From Segatella hominis (lineage in GTDB: Bacteria; Bacteroidota; Bacteroidia; Bacteroidales; Bacteroidaceae): a DNA stretch of 64,000 nucleotides. The stretch spans positions 1 to 64,000 of the forward strand of contig NZ_SGVY01000006.1 of the NCBI RefSeq assembly GCF_004535825.1, read 5' to 3'. Positions 1 to 8,097 of this stretch are shown here, piece after piece; the first letter of the stretch is position 1; every line of letters begins with the position of its first letter. The translations under genes and the position numbers were made by a program. Under the pieces are notes generated by a model. The model ran no database searches. It was not told the origin of the DNA and saw nothing but the letters and a program-made list of their open reading frames with translations.

Positions 1-342
1 TAACAGAAATGTCATTTTTGACCATTTCTGCTACCGATATTTTAGTGCCTGTATGCTCCAAAACGCCTCTTTTATATTTATTAACATAAAAAGCTGCTCA
101 AAAATTTGGCTATGTCTTAGGAATCAGCACCCCCAGGGCATGAGTAGTTACAATATGAACCGCCACCGTTAAAAATGCTTATTAGGGCGTTTCTACTTCT
201 CTAATCTGCTTTTTTCTCATTTCCTTGTCACTGCCAACTAAAGCCAACGACTGCCACAACCACTTGAAACTCAAAACAAATGCTCTATTTTGCTATTTTT
301 TGCCTTTTAGGCGTTCTTTTTTAAAAAAAAATGGTTAATTCA
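1..342. other. Intergenic, no gene recognised; small hairpin at left edge
   Basis: No convincing coding sequence is visible. Positions 4-30 form an imperfect hairpin (CAGAAATG pairing with CATTTCTG), which could be the terminator of a gene lying left of the window. The segment is AT-rich and has runs of A just before the promoter of the next gene. Nothing else is supported. Confidence 0.5.
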
Positions 343-374
343 TTTGGTAATCAGAAAGTTTCCTCGTATATTTG
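343..374 (+). promoter_or_regulatory. Bacteroidota-type promoter for the gene at 400
   Basis: TTTG at 343-346 and TATATTTG at 367-374 are separated by 20 bp, matching the -33/-7 consensus of the Bacteroidota primary sigma factor. Transcription should begin near 380, so the upstream ATG at 331 lies outside the transcript. This decides the start of the next gene in favour of the ATG at 400. Confidence 0.75.
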
Positions 375-399
375 CAAAAATTATCAAGAGGAATCGCTT

Positions 400-1134
400 A
401 TGTGCAAATTTGAAGAAATAGAAGGTTGGCGTCTTTCCTATGGCAAGACCATCCGAGAGATCAAAAATGCCGTGCATGAGGAGGTAAATTTGGGGCGAAT
501 ATATCTCATCATTAGCATTTTGCTTGCTTATATGGGAACTGTTAGCATGCAAGCTCAATCATGCGAGGGACGAGTGTACCTAAAGAATGGTATCCAGCAA
601 CTCTATGAAAGTAATGATCGAATAGACTTGCCACGCAAGAAAAAGGATGTTCAAGTTTATAGAAACTTCTTTTCTCGCCAATGCACTAGCGATGTGATAC
701 CTTTCGCCAACATTGATTCTGTAGTGGTGTGGAATGCCACCTCCAAGCAAAACGTACGCACACTTGTTCCTTTGGAAAATGTGGGATGGAGCTGGCTATA
801 TATCAACCACCCAAGATTGCAAGTCTATATTTATGCCTCCCAAGGTTATTCCGTGACGGACATGGGAGGAATGAAAGCTAGGCAATGTAACACAGCAGCA
901 GCAATGTTTTTCATCCCAAGCAAGACGGCTTGCGACTTCTATGTCAGACAGACTGATGGCAAGCTTATATGTCTGGGAGATACCTATAAGAAATGCGACA
1001 AACACTTTATCCGAGAACTTTGCCACTGTGTAGGACTTTCGCAGGAATGGGAAAAGAAACTCATTGGACTAAGTGAACACAACCGAAGTTCTATGATACA
1101 AAGAGTGATAGAAGTATTAGATGACAAACAATAA
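400..1134 (+). CDS. Unknown protein with N-terminal membrane/signal segment
   Basis: I do not recognise this 244-residue protein. The ATG at 400 is chosen because a promoter lies just upstream, inside the longer reading frame, and AAGAGG sits 10 bases before it. About 33 cytoplasmic-like residues precede a hydrophobic stretch (LIISILLAYMGTVSMQAQ) that could be a signal or anchor, so an internal start nearer that segment is possible. The mature part has the order: short beta-rich domain with RVYLKNG, a DSVVVW strand, a central part, and a C-terminal helical part rich in charged residues. The gene after it, 22 bases downstream, has the same order of elements and is probably a diverged paralogue. 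Exported protein of unknown role. Confidence 0.65.
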   Translation: MCKFEEIEGWRLSYGKTIREIKNAVHEEVNLGRIYLIISILLAYMGTVSMQAQSCEGRVYLKNGIQQLYESNDRIDLPRKKKDVQVYRNFFSRQCTSDVIPFANIDSVVVWNATSKQNVRTLVPLENVGWSWLYINHPRLQVYIYASQGYSVTDMGGMKARQCNTAAAMFFIPSKTACDFYVRQTDGKLICLGDTYKKCDKHFIRELCHCVGLSQEWEKKLIGLSEHNRSSMIQRVIEVLDDKQ

Positions 1135-1156
1135 ATAACAACTAAAAGGAATCATT

Positions 1157-1837
1157 ATGAAAGCAATGAAGTTTTGGCTGTTCATAGCAGTAATGGTGGT
1201 AGCGATAGCTGCACACGCTCGCAAGAATGACGACCCAGAAATGCGTCATGTTCGCCTCACTATGATGGATGGCAAACAGATAGAGGGCTACATTCCTAAG
1301 AAGTACATGGGGTGGGCGTTAGAATATCAAGTAAGACTTGCCGAGAATCCAGATGGCAAAAAAGCCAAGAAGTACGATGCTGAGAAAGTAACCAAGATGG
1401 AATGGCTTGCACTCACAGAGGAACACCCTGAAGGCGAAGTGTGGGAACAATGCCAAACGATAGCACGTAATTCGATTAGGGCTGTAAAAGAGGATCGCCT
1501 TATGGAACTCCTTTACCGCGGCAAGAATGCATCTGTCTATCAAGTTCACGTATTTCTGCCTGGCAATGGCATAAACACAGGAAACTCTTGGGCTACTTGG
1601 TATGCACTGAAGCCTAATGGACAGAAAAGGGCATTTATTCTTTACAATGCAACGCTTGGCAAAATGGGAAGCCTGGATCGACAATTCAAGGATCAAAAGG
1701 AATATGAGGGACTGAAGAATTACATTCTAGAATGGTGGAACAAAGATAAGTCTTTAGCTAGGAAGCAACTGAATGATGGCGTAGCTATCTTTAGCCATAT
1801 CTATGATGAATGGAAAGCTGCTTCCAGTAAACAATAA
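1157..1837 (+). CDS. Secreted protein of unknown function
   Basis: This is a 226-residue protein with a clear signal peptide (MKAMKFWLFIAVMVVAIAAHA). No known domain is recognised. After the signal comes a small strand-rich unit (VRLTMMDGKQIEGYIPKK, then VTKMEWL). A middle domain follows (LMELLYRGKNASVYQVHVFL, then WATWYALKPNG), and a helical end (EYEGLKNYILEWW). The same succession is seen in the upstream gene, suggesting a two-gene operon of diverged paralogues sharing the promoter at 343-374. The protein probably acts in the periplasm or at the surface. It has no lipobox. Confidence 0.65.
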   Translation: MKAMKFWLFIAVMVVAIAAHARKNDDPEMRHVRLTMMDGKQIEGYIPKKYMGWALEYQVRLAENPDGKKAKKYDAEKVTKMEWLALTEEHPEGEVWEQCQTIARNSIRAVKEDRLMELLYRGKNASVYQVHVFLPGNGINTGNSWATWYALKPNGQKRAFILYNATLGKMGSLDRQFKDQKEYEGLKNYILEWWNKDKSLARKQLNDGVAIFSHIYDEWKAASSKQ

Positions 1838-2018
1838 TCGGGATTAAGATTCTCCAACTACAAGGTTGTAGAAACATAGTTTGGATTTTACCGCACACCT
1901 CACTAAGCAGCACTTAACTAATTATTACACAGTAAATTAGGTAGTGTACGATGTTCAATCAACACCGCACCCGTACCCGAGCAATACAAGGAGTCATCGA
2001 TATCTCAACATCAGGTGC
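1838..2018. other. Non-coding stretch before gene remnants
   Basis: No intact gene is seen. A 78-codon open frame starting at 1951 overlaps the receptor remnant in another frame and has no family-like sequence. The segment probably contains decayed receptor sequence or a recombination scar. Confidence 0.4.
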
Positions 2019-2102
2019 CCTGAAGTATCCTTCACTTATCGTTTCGGAGGATACAAGGCTAAACAGCATGATGAAGTGGATACTTCGAGATTTGGAATAT
2101 AA
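2019..2102 (+). pseudogene. Remnant of the C-terminus of an outer-membrane (TonB-type) barrel protein
   Basis: In one frame the DNA reads PEVSFTYRFGGYKAK and later DTSRFGI before TAA at 2100-2102. This strongly resembles the last strand and tail of Prevotella TonB-dependent receptors, which often end in a DTSRFG motif. Upstream, in 1838-2018, the frame is not maintained and no further receptor sequence is recognised, so only about 28 codons remain. The strong hairpin at 2120-2157, directly after the stop, looks like the original terminator of this lost gene. The match is from memory of the family, not from a search. Confidence 0.5.
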
Positions 2103-2113
2103 AATGGATTGGT

Positions 2114-2500
2114 TTACGAAAATAGGCACGCATTCTTTTCAATATGCGTGCCTATTTCTCTTGAAAGATTTTCTTTTTTCTTGTTAATCTTTTCATGACA
2201 ATCACGAGTACGGTCGAGCAACTCTTTCCAATAGTTGCCACCACCAAGATTCTTGAGTCGTTCATCGTCCATCGTAAACCCTTTTACGATGGACTCATTC
2301 AGTCGCTCTGTAGCCCATTGACGGAAACGAGTGTCTTGAATAGATTTTACACGATAGCCCACAGATATGATAACATCAAGGTTATAGAACTTCACTTCTT
2401 TGCTTTGGGTTTTTCCTGCCATAGCACCATGCTGAGTGGTCTGTCGGAATTTCCTAACAACCACTTTTTCATCAAGTTCTCCCTCTTTAAAAATATTTGA
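2114..2500 (-). pseudogene. RhuM-family protein fragment, truncated at both ends
   Basis: Read on the minus strand, the frame contains IFKEGELDEKVVVRKF, then TTQHGAMAGKTQ, KEVKFYNLDVIISVGYRV, RQWATERL, IVKGFTMDDERLKNLGGG and YWKELLDRTRD. These are hallmark segments of RhuM family proteins (virulence-associated or phage-antirepressor-like). The family N-terminus is missing: sequence identity stops near 2500, where a BspA-type fragment begins on the other strand. After LLDRTRD (about 2201) the frame turns into unrelated lysine-rich sequence ending in the terminator hairpin, so the C-terminal half is lost too. About 100 residues of core remain. Clearly non-functional as a full RhuM. Confidence 0.75.
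2120..2157 (+). terminator. Perfect 14-bp stem terminator-like hairpin
   Basis: AAATAGGCACGCAT (2120-2133) is the exact reverse complement of ATGCGTGCCTATTT (2144-2157), with a 10-base loop. It lies 18 bases after the stop of the receptor remnant, which fits a retained terminator of that gene. Confidence 0.65.
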
Positions 2501-2697
2501 TAAATGCTGACGTCTGGAAAGACTTTGGAAACATCATTGAGTATGACGCGACAGGTATTGATAAGGTGACAAATCGCAGCGATGTGAAGGAAATCTCCCG
2601 CTATTCTCTCAATGGTCAGCGAGTAACCTCTCCTACCAAGGGCGTGAATATCGTGGTATATAGTGATGGCAGCATCAAGAAAGTTGCCGTTCAATAA
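2497..2697 (+). pseudogene. C-terminal remnant of a BspA-like leucine-rich repeat surface protein
   Basis: The frame starts without an ATG and reads ADVWKDFGNIIEYDATGID, then RYSLNGQRVTSPTKGVNIV and ends in IKKVAVQ. ADVWKDFxNI is the usual end of a BspA-type leucine-rich repeat. YSLNGQRV...KGVNIVVYSDG is the conserved tail found on many secreted Prevotella proteins. Everything upstream is missing, and the break coincides with the end of the RhuM fragment on the opposite strand, which points to one recombination junction near 2497-2503. A normal terminator follows at 2707-2742. Confidence 0.7.
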
Positions 2698-2706
2698 TCA
2701 AAATAG

Positions 2707-2742
2707 AAAATCAGTGTTACTCTCAGTAGTAGCACTGATTTT
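2707..2742 (+). terminator. Rho-independent terminator after BspA remnant
   Basis: AAAATCAGTGTTACT (2707-2721) pairs with AGTAGCACTGATTTT (2728-2742) with one mismatch, followed by more T residues. It is a 15-bp stem with a 6-base loop. Confidence 0.8.
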
Positions 2743-2807
2743 TTCATTTATAAGTTATAAAAATCAAAAAAAAGGCTGGTTTTATCACGTATAAGTGAAA
2801 CTTTTCG

Positions 2808-2815
2808 TATATTTG
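2808..2815 (+). promoter_or_regulatory. -7 promoter element for the AAA/nuclease gene
   Basis: TATATTTG matches the Bacteroidota -7 element. No good TTTG is found at the expected -33 position, so the promoter may be weak or assisted. GGAGG at 2830-2834 is the ribosome binding site for the ATG at 2843. Confidence 0.55.
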
Positions 2816-2842
2816 CAGTAAAATAAGTTGGAGGATAAGAAT

Positions 2843-4423
2843 ATGGCAAAAATCAAACGTAGGAAACTGCCGGTAGGCGTTCAGTCTTTCAGAAAAATCA
2901 GAGAAGAAGGATACCTATATGTTGACAAGACGGATATTGTTTGGGAATTGGCGAACAACGGCGATCAGTATAATTATCTCAGTCGTCCTCGTCGATTCGG
3001 CAAGTCTGTGCTCGTTGATACCCTTGAATCCTATTTCTTAGGCCGAAAGGATCTCTTCGAAGGTCTCAAAATCATGGAGATGGAAGAGGAATGGAATCAG
3101 TATCCTGTTATCAGACTTGACATGAGCCGTGGCGGTGCCAGTGCTCAAGGAATCCAGTCGTATCTCAATATCTGCTTTAAATCGTATGAGCAGAAATACA
3201 ATATCACTCCGGATCCTACAGCCCAACTTGCAGACCGTTTTGATGCCATTATCACCACTGCCTATCAGCAGACAGGCATGAAGGTGGTAGTCCTCATAGA
3301 TGAGTATGACTCCCCACTCCAGCACTCCTGGAAAACTCCTGAGCACGAAGCATGCACAGATATATATCGCAATGTGTTTGCCATACTGAAAGCTGATGAT
3401 GAGTTCGAACGATTCGTATTCATTACAGGAATCACCAAGTTTACGCAGATTTCACTCTTCTCTGCGCTCAACAATCTGACCAATATCAGTTTCCTTCCAC
3501 AATATGCACCACTCTGCGGTATCACTGAAGAAGAAATCAGCGAGAATTTCCAGCCAGAGTTGGAGAAAATGGCAGAAATGAACAATTGGACTTTGCAGCA
3601 AACTCACGACAAACTGAAGGAATATTATGATGGTTATCACTTCAGCGAAGACAATATGGTTGACATCTATAATCCTTTCAGTCTTGTCAATGCCTTGTCA
3701 CAATCCAAACTTGCAAATTTCTGGGCTGCTTCAGGTGCCACTTCCAGATTGCCAAAGTTTATAACCAATGCAGAATTACACTTGGGTGATTTTGAGAATT
3801 GCCGCATTCTCCGCAATGTTTTGGAGACATCTGATGTTACAGGGGGTGGAGTTTCCTTATTCCTCTATCAGTCGGGGTATCTCACAATCAAGGACAGCGA
3901 CGAATTCGGATATGTTTTGGGCTTCCCTAACAAGGAAGTAAGACAGGCTCTATATGAGACAGTACTACCTTCTCTGACCATGAGAGAAGAGAGTGAAATC
4001 CAGTCAATGCAAGCAAACCTCTATATGCAATTAGGTACAGGGCAGGTATCCGAAGCCATGAAATCGCTGAAGGCGCTGATTGCTGATGTTCCTTATAGTA
4101 ACAAGAAAATGGCTTCTATGGATATGGAAGAACGTTATCGCCTGATTATCAGCACTATTCTCAACGCCATAGGCATGAAGGTAGAGATAGAGCACATGCT
4201 TTCTACGGGCAGGATTGACCTCATTACCTCTACCTCACAATACATCTATGTGATAGAATTGAAATTAAGAAACAATGGCGGAAAGGAAGCTGCAGTCCGA
4301 CAGATCATCGAACATCAATACTTGGAGCCTTTCAAGGCTGATTCACGAGAGGTGATTGGTTTGGGAATAGAACTGGACGATGAAGGAAAGGGCTTGCTCG
4401 ACTGGAAAATCGCAAAGGAGTAA
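2843..4423 (+). CDS. AAA-ATPase-like / PD-(D/E)XK nuclease family protein
   Basis: A 526-residue protein of the widespread Bacteroidota family combining an AAA-ATPase-like N-terminal domain with a C-terminal PD-(D/E)XK nuclease-like domain (Pfam AAA-ATPase_like plus PDDEXK_9). The ATP site is seen as SRPRRFGKS (Walker A variant) near residue 50 and VVVLIDEYDSPL (Walker B) near residue 150. The nuclease core is GRIDLIT followed by IYVIELKL near residue 475. The ATG at 2843 is used rather than the TTG at 2828 because GGAGG lies 9 bases before it. The family is abundant and often multicopy in gut Bacteroidota. Its function is not established, and roles in defence or mobile-element biology are only suspected. 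The gene stands alone and faces the TonB receptor tail to tail. Confidence 0.88.
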   Translation: MAKIKRRKLPVGVQSFRKIREEGYLYVDKTDIVWELANNGDQYNYLSRPRRFGKSVLVDTLESYFLGRKDLFEGLKIMEMEEEWNQYPVIRLDMSRGGASAQGIQSYLNICFKSYEQKYNITPDPTAQLADRFDAIITTAYQQTGMKVVVLIDEYDSPLQHSWKTPEHEACTDIYRNVFAILKADDEFERFVFITGITKFTQISLFSALNNLTNISFLPQYAPLCGITEEEISENFQPELEKMAEMNNWTLQQTHDKLKEYYDGYHFSEDNMVDIYNPFSLVNALSQSKLANFWAASGATSRLPKFITNAELHLGDFENCRILRNVLETSDVTGGGVSLFLYQSGYLTIKDSDEFGYVLGFPNKEVRQALYETVLPSLTMREESEIQSMQANLYMQLGTGQVSEAMKSLKALIADVPYSNKKMASMDMEERYRLIISTILNAIGMKVEIEHMLSTGRIDLITSTSQYIYVIELKLRNNGGKEAAVRQIIEHQYLEPFKADSREVIGLGIELDDEGKGLLDWKIAKE

Positions 4424-4451
4424 GTATTTCTTAAATCATACATAAACAAAA

Positions 4452-4495
4452 TAAAAACCACCACATGCTTATTTATTGGCATGTGGTGGTTTTTA
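4452..4495. terminator. Bidirectional terminator between convergent genes
   Basis: A perfect 17-bp inverted repeat (4452-4468 and 4479-4495) with a 10-base loop is flanked by A-rich and T-rich ends, so it works on both strands. It separates the AAA/nuclease gene from the TonB receptor. Confidence 0.9.
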
Positions 4496-4519
4496 TTTAA
4501 TCCCGCCTTTTACGGAATA

Positions 4520-6985
4520 TTAGAAGTGAAAGCGGAGATCAACGCCACACTGGAAAGGATTGCCACGCTGGGCAAAGTATTCCTTGTTGCCTGTGGCGGC
4601 ATTATCTACCGCGAAGGTATTGTAATGGGTATTCGTCAGATTACGAGCCCAGAAACTGATAAGGACCTTGCCTAAATCGGCATCCAGATGAGCGCCTAAG
4701 ACTGCATACAAATTCTGACTGTAACTGTTGGCCTGATCCCAATAGGTCTTGCCCTGTGCATTGACATTGGCTCCTAAAGTAAGCGAACGGAGCAAACGGC
4801 AATCTGTATCAATACGATAATCTGCTGCTGCAGAAAGCGTATGCTGCGGAACATAAGGTACAAACTTGTCCTTGAAATCCTCAGCCTCGGCTCCTTCCCC
4901 ACTCCGGTACTCATCAAATACGGCACGGGTATAACCATAGTTCAACATCCAGTCGAAATGACCATTGAAGAGCTGACCTCTGAGCGCAGCCTCAATACCG
5001 CAACTGTGACTCTTGCCTGCATTGACCATCATTCGGCCAAAACCGTAATTACCCGCCATCACAGACAACTGTTGGTTCTTTACCTGCATATAGAAAGCAC
5101 TGAAATCCAGATGAACCGCATTCTCAAAGAGATTGAGATGGGTTCCCAACTCGTAGTTCCAACTCACTTCCGGTTCATAGGAAATCGTCTTATTCACCTT
5201 CTCATAATCCTCGGCAGAATGAGGAACATCATAATCACCACGCATCGCAGCCTGACGGTTGGCATTCAATTCTGTCTGAAGAATATCGCTGAACATCTGG
5301 ATGTTATAACCACCGGCACGATAACCCTTGCTGACAACCGCATACACATTACTGCCATGGGAATCCAATCGCCAAGTGAGTCCCAGCTTAGGCAACAGCT
5401 CTTCGAAATGATCGTGCGTGCGACCATCGAGCATACTGCGCAAAGTATTGGTTCTCTCCATGCCCATCACCCTCGCCTTCATACTCATATAGGCAGAACT
5501 TTCGTAATGAATGGAGGTAAGCATATAATCATATCGCAAACCCAAGGTAAGGGAAAGCGAAGAAGATAAATCGAAAAGGCTCTCGTGATAGAAACCGAGA
5601 TTGGACTGAGGCGTACGATACAATCCTGGCGCACCCATGGAAACCTCCATGCCTACTCCACCAGCTTGTTCTATAGCTCGCTGAGCGGCAGCCTGAGCGG
5701 CAGCTGCAGGCATTCCCTGGGCTATCATCCTGCCTGCCATCGCCTTCACCATCGCATCATACATCTGGCGCTGGATGGCATTGCCGATAGGCGCCGTCAT
5801 CGCTTCATCAAAGAACACTGGTCCGTTGGTCTTCAACCACTGTTGGGAGAAGAAAGCACCTAATGTCCAATGCCAGAATCCGCCCACAGCCTGCTTGCCC
5901 TTGAAGGTAAACTCCTGGGTAAAGGAATTCTGCAACTGCTGCTGAAGGATGCGCATATAGTCAGCCGGAAGATAATCCTGATCCATCAGCATATGGTCTT
6001 TCACATACTGATAACTCGAAACGGAAGTGAAATCGAAAAGATTTCCCTGACGGGTGAGTCGCAAACCGGAAATCAGATTGTTGCGGCGATAGATGCCTGC
6101 AAAGGTGGAGGCTGGACGGTCGGTATTGCCTGTTGCAAGATCCAGACGACCATAAGGAAATCCATTCTGATCTACATACTGATAATTGGCGAGAACATCA
6201 ACATCCCAACCGGCATTCAGACGGGTTTTTACAAGCAGTTTTCCGCCCGCTTCATTCATCTTGTCAGCCCTTTCACCAGTAAAGGAATTGCGGAAGAAAC
6301 CGTTCTGTCCATCATAAAAACCAGCCAAAGAGAAGGCTGTCTTCTCATTCACCTTATTATAATGCGCTACCTCAAAATTGCGATAGCTGCGACTGCCATA
6401 GCCCAATTTCACATCCGTACCCTGATAGTTAAAAGGATTGTGGGAATACATTCTCACGAGTCCGCCCTCTGTATTCTGTCCATAAAGAGTGCCCTGCGGT
6501 CCACGGAGCACATCCACACGACTCAGTTGGTAATTGTGGAGATTGAAGGCAGACTTGCTCATCACCGGGATATCATCCATATAGATGCCCACAGAAGGAC
6601 TGTTGACACGACTGCCGATGCCACGCACATAGACGGAAGACGACAAGCGGCTGCCGTAATTAGGCATCACAAAATTAGGGATATACTGAGAGAGTTCACG
6701 CAAATCATGAACACCGAGTTTATGAATCTGAAAACTGCTGAGAGAACTGCTGCTCAATGCCTGCTGACGGAGGCGACGGGTTTCCTTGGGTTGGGAAACG
6801 ACTACAATCTCATCAATATCAAATACCTTGCTGCTATCAGCAAAAACGCTCTCGGGACTGACCAAATTACCATTAGCGGCACTGGCTGGATGCATACTTT
6901 CCGCTTTAGCCAGATATTCATCTTCTGCATTTACTGGCAGAAAATTTGCAGCTAAAGATGCGGCTACCAAAATTTTAAAATACAT
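4520..6985 (-). CDS. TonB-dependent outer-membrane receptor
   Basis: An 821-residue receptor of ordinary length. A signal peptide (about residues 1-20) is followed by a TonB-box-like stretch (DIDEIVVVSQPKE). The plug has VYVRGIGSR, VGIYMDDIP and the highly typical RVDVLRGPQGTLYGQNTEGG, and then a long beta-barrel ends in phenylalanine (VDLRFHF). It has no N-terminal carboxypeptidase-like domain and no SusD partner beside it, so it is a classic siderophore, cobalamin or metal type rather than a SusC. The substrate cannot be told from sequence. An alanine- and methionine-rich insertion in an extracellular loop (about residues 415-450, AMVKAMAGRMIAQGMPAAAA) is unusual. Transcribed from its own promoter. 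Confidence 0.93.
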   Translation of the reverse strand: MYFKILVAASLAANFLPVNAEDEYLAKAESMHPASAANGNLVSPESVFADSSKVFDIDEIVVVSQPKETRRLRQQALSSSSLSSFQIHKLGVHDLRELSQYIPNFVMPNYGSRLSSSVYVRGIGSRVNSPSVGIYMDDIPVMSKSAFNLHNYQLSRVDVLRGPQGTLYGQNTEGGLVRMYSHNPFNYQGTDVKLGYGSRSYRNFEVAHYNKVNEKTAFSLAGFYDGQNGFFRNSFTGERADKMNEAGGKLLVKTRLNAGWDVDVLANYQYVDQNGFPYGRLDLATGNTDRPASTFAGIYRRNNLISGLRLTRQGNLFDFTSVSSYQYVKDHMLMDQDYLPADYMRILQQQLQNSFTQEFTFKGKQAVGGFWHWTLGAFFSQQWLKTNGPVFFDEAMTAPIGNAIQRQMYDAMVKAMAGRMIAQGMPAAAAQAAAQRAIEQAGGVGMEVSMGAPGLYRTPQSNLGFYHESLFDLSSSLSLTLGLRYDYMLTSIHYESSAYMSMKARVMGMERTNTLRSMLDGRTHDHFEELLPKLGLTWRLDSHGSNVYAVVSKGYRAGGYNIQMFSDILQTELNANRQAAMRGDYDVPHSAEDYEKVNKTISYEPEVSWNYELGTHLNLFENAVHLDFSAFYMQVKNQQLSVMAGNYGFGRMMVNAGKSHSCGIEAALRGQLFNGHFDWMLNYGYTRAVFDEYRSGEGAEAEDFKDKFVPYVPQHTLSAAADYRIDTDCRLLRSLTLGANVNAQGKTYWDQANSYSQNLYAVLGAHLDADLGKVLISFWARNLTNTHYNTFAVDNAATGNKEYFAQRGNPFQCGVDLRFHF

Positions 6986-7010
6986 AATTCAACTGATTTT
7001 TTTTCGGCTG

Positions 7011-7018
7011 CAAAGGTA
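7011..7018 (-). promoter_or_regulatory. -7 promoter element of the TonB receptor gene
   Basis: On the minus strand TACCTTTG lies 26 bases before the start codon. No TTTG is present at -33. Confidence 0.55.
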
Positions 7019-7096
7019 CAAAGATTATCCCGAAAGGATTATCCTTATAAATTAGGAAATCAGACTGAACCTGAAAAATCAGGAAACGAGAACATA

Positions 7097-8050
7097 TCAG
7101 GAATTTCGCTTGAGATAAGCCCGGATGGCATACCAGATATACGCTACTAAAATAATGTAACCGACAGTGTATAACGTACTGATACTGAATATGATATAAT
7201 CTAAGGCGCACATACCCATCAGACCACCCAAATAAAGTATTCCTTCACCCAAAGTAAGACGGTTTTTTACTTCATCCACACAGGCAATGGCAAGTATGAG
7301 AATCGCCCATACGGATGCTAAGAAGAAACCCAACACCTTAGGCACTGCAAAAGGATTGAGCGTAGGGTGGAAATAGAAATGACGCCATACCTCAGGCATG
7401 TAGGTCTGAATCGTGGCATAGAAAGCTGCAGACAGCGATACCATCAGCACAAGGGCTGTTGGATAAGGTGAGTCGATATCATTGAAATGCACGATAGGCG
7501 CATTTCGCGTAAAGATCTTCTTCACCAGATAACTCACTCCTATCAGCACAAAGACTATCAGGAAGATGAGCAGGTGGGTATTGCTGAACACCATGATAAA
7601 CTGGGAAATGGGATCATCAGGCACTACCTTAGAAAGCATATTAGACTCATGTATCCAACCGAATACATTATCCTCTGTTGCCAACTGGATCCAAACTGAA
7701 TCCTCACGATCCTGCGGAATTATCCTGATATCAGAAACAACCAGAAGACAGTGCTTCATGACTGCGAAAGAATCGATGGGAAGATGGCTGACGAATTCCT
7801 CCGGCTGCTGCTTGATAAGCATCAGAGAATCTGCTGCCACCTCGAAATTGTAGCGATAGGTATAATGATGCGTAGAAGAAAAAGAAATCGAATCGCGCTG
7901 GCGATCACTGTATTCCACCAGTGCTGCATGCTGTCCCTTTGCAATATGACGGTGATAACAACTGGTTACAAAGAAAAGCACAAAGACCATCAGCATGCCC
8001 TTGAGGACACACTGACAGCCTTTTCTCATATCGGATAACTTTAACTTCAT
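7097..8050 (-). CDS. Membrane lipoprotein with SH3-like domain, function unknown
   Basis: A predicted 317-residue inner-membrane lipoprotein. The first hydrophobic stretch ends in a lipobox (FFVTSC) near residue 31. A small domain with DSVWIQLATEDNVFGWIHES resembles a bacterial SH3-like fold. At least four membrane segments follow (FLIVFVLIGVSYLV, ALVLMVSLSAAFYA, FFLASVWAILILAIA, VGYIILVAYIWYAI). A GTG at 8092 would add 14 residues; the ATG at 8050 is preferred because the added part is hydrophilic and delays the signal segment. It lies downstream of the U32 gene on the same strand and is probably cotranscribed with metA and that gene. No function is assigned. Confidence 0.75.
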   Translation of the reverse strand: MKLKLSDMRKGCQCVLKGMLMVFVLFFVTSCYHRHIAKGQHAALVEYSDRQRDSISFSSTHHYTYRYNFEVAADSLMLIKQQPEEFVSHLPIDSFAVMKHCLLVVSDIRIIPQDREDSVWIQLATEDNVFGWIHESNMLSKVVPDDPISQFIMVFSNTHLLIFLIVFVLIGVSYLVKKIFTRNAPIVHFNDIDSPYPTALVLMVSLSAAFYATIQTYMPEVWRHFYFHPTLNPFAVPKVLGFFLASVWAILILAIACVDEVKNRLTLGEGILYLGGLMGMCALDYIIFSISTLYTVGYIILVAYIWYAIRAYLKRNS

Positions 8051-8097
8051 CTGTATTTTATTATATGATTCTTCTGAATAGAACCTGCTCACAATGA

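Noticed and set aside
1951-2187. 78-codon plus-strand frame
   Set aside because: It overlaps the receptor remnant in another frame and crosses the terminator hairpin; no family-like sequence.
2843-4423. AAA/PD-(D/E)XK gene as part of a new defence island
   Set aside because: It stands alone, belongs to a very common Bacteroidota family, and no other defence genes are adjacent; the RhuM piece beside it is a dead fragment.
4841-6955. Three long plus-strand open frames opposite the TonB receptor (242, 92 and 361 codons)
   Set aside because: They lie wholly antisense to a receptor with clear family motifs, and their sequences are isoleucine/histidine/threonine-rich without recognisable domains.
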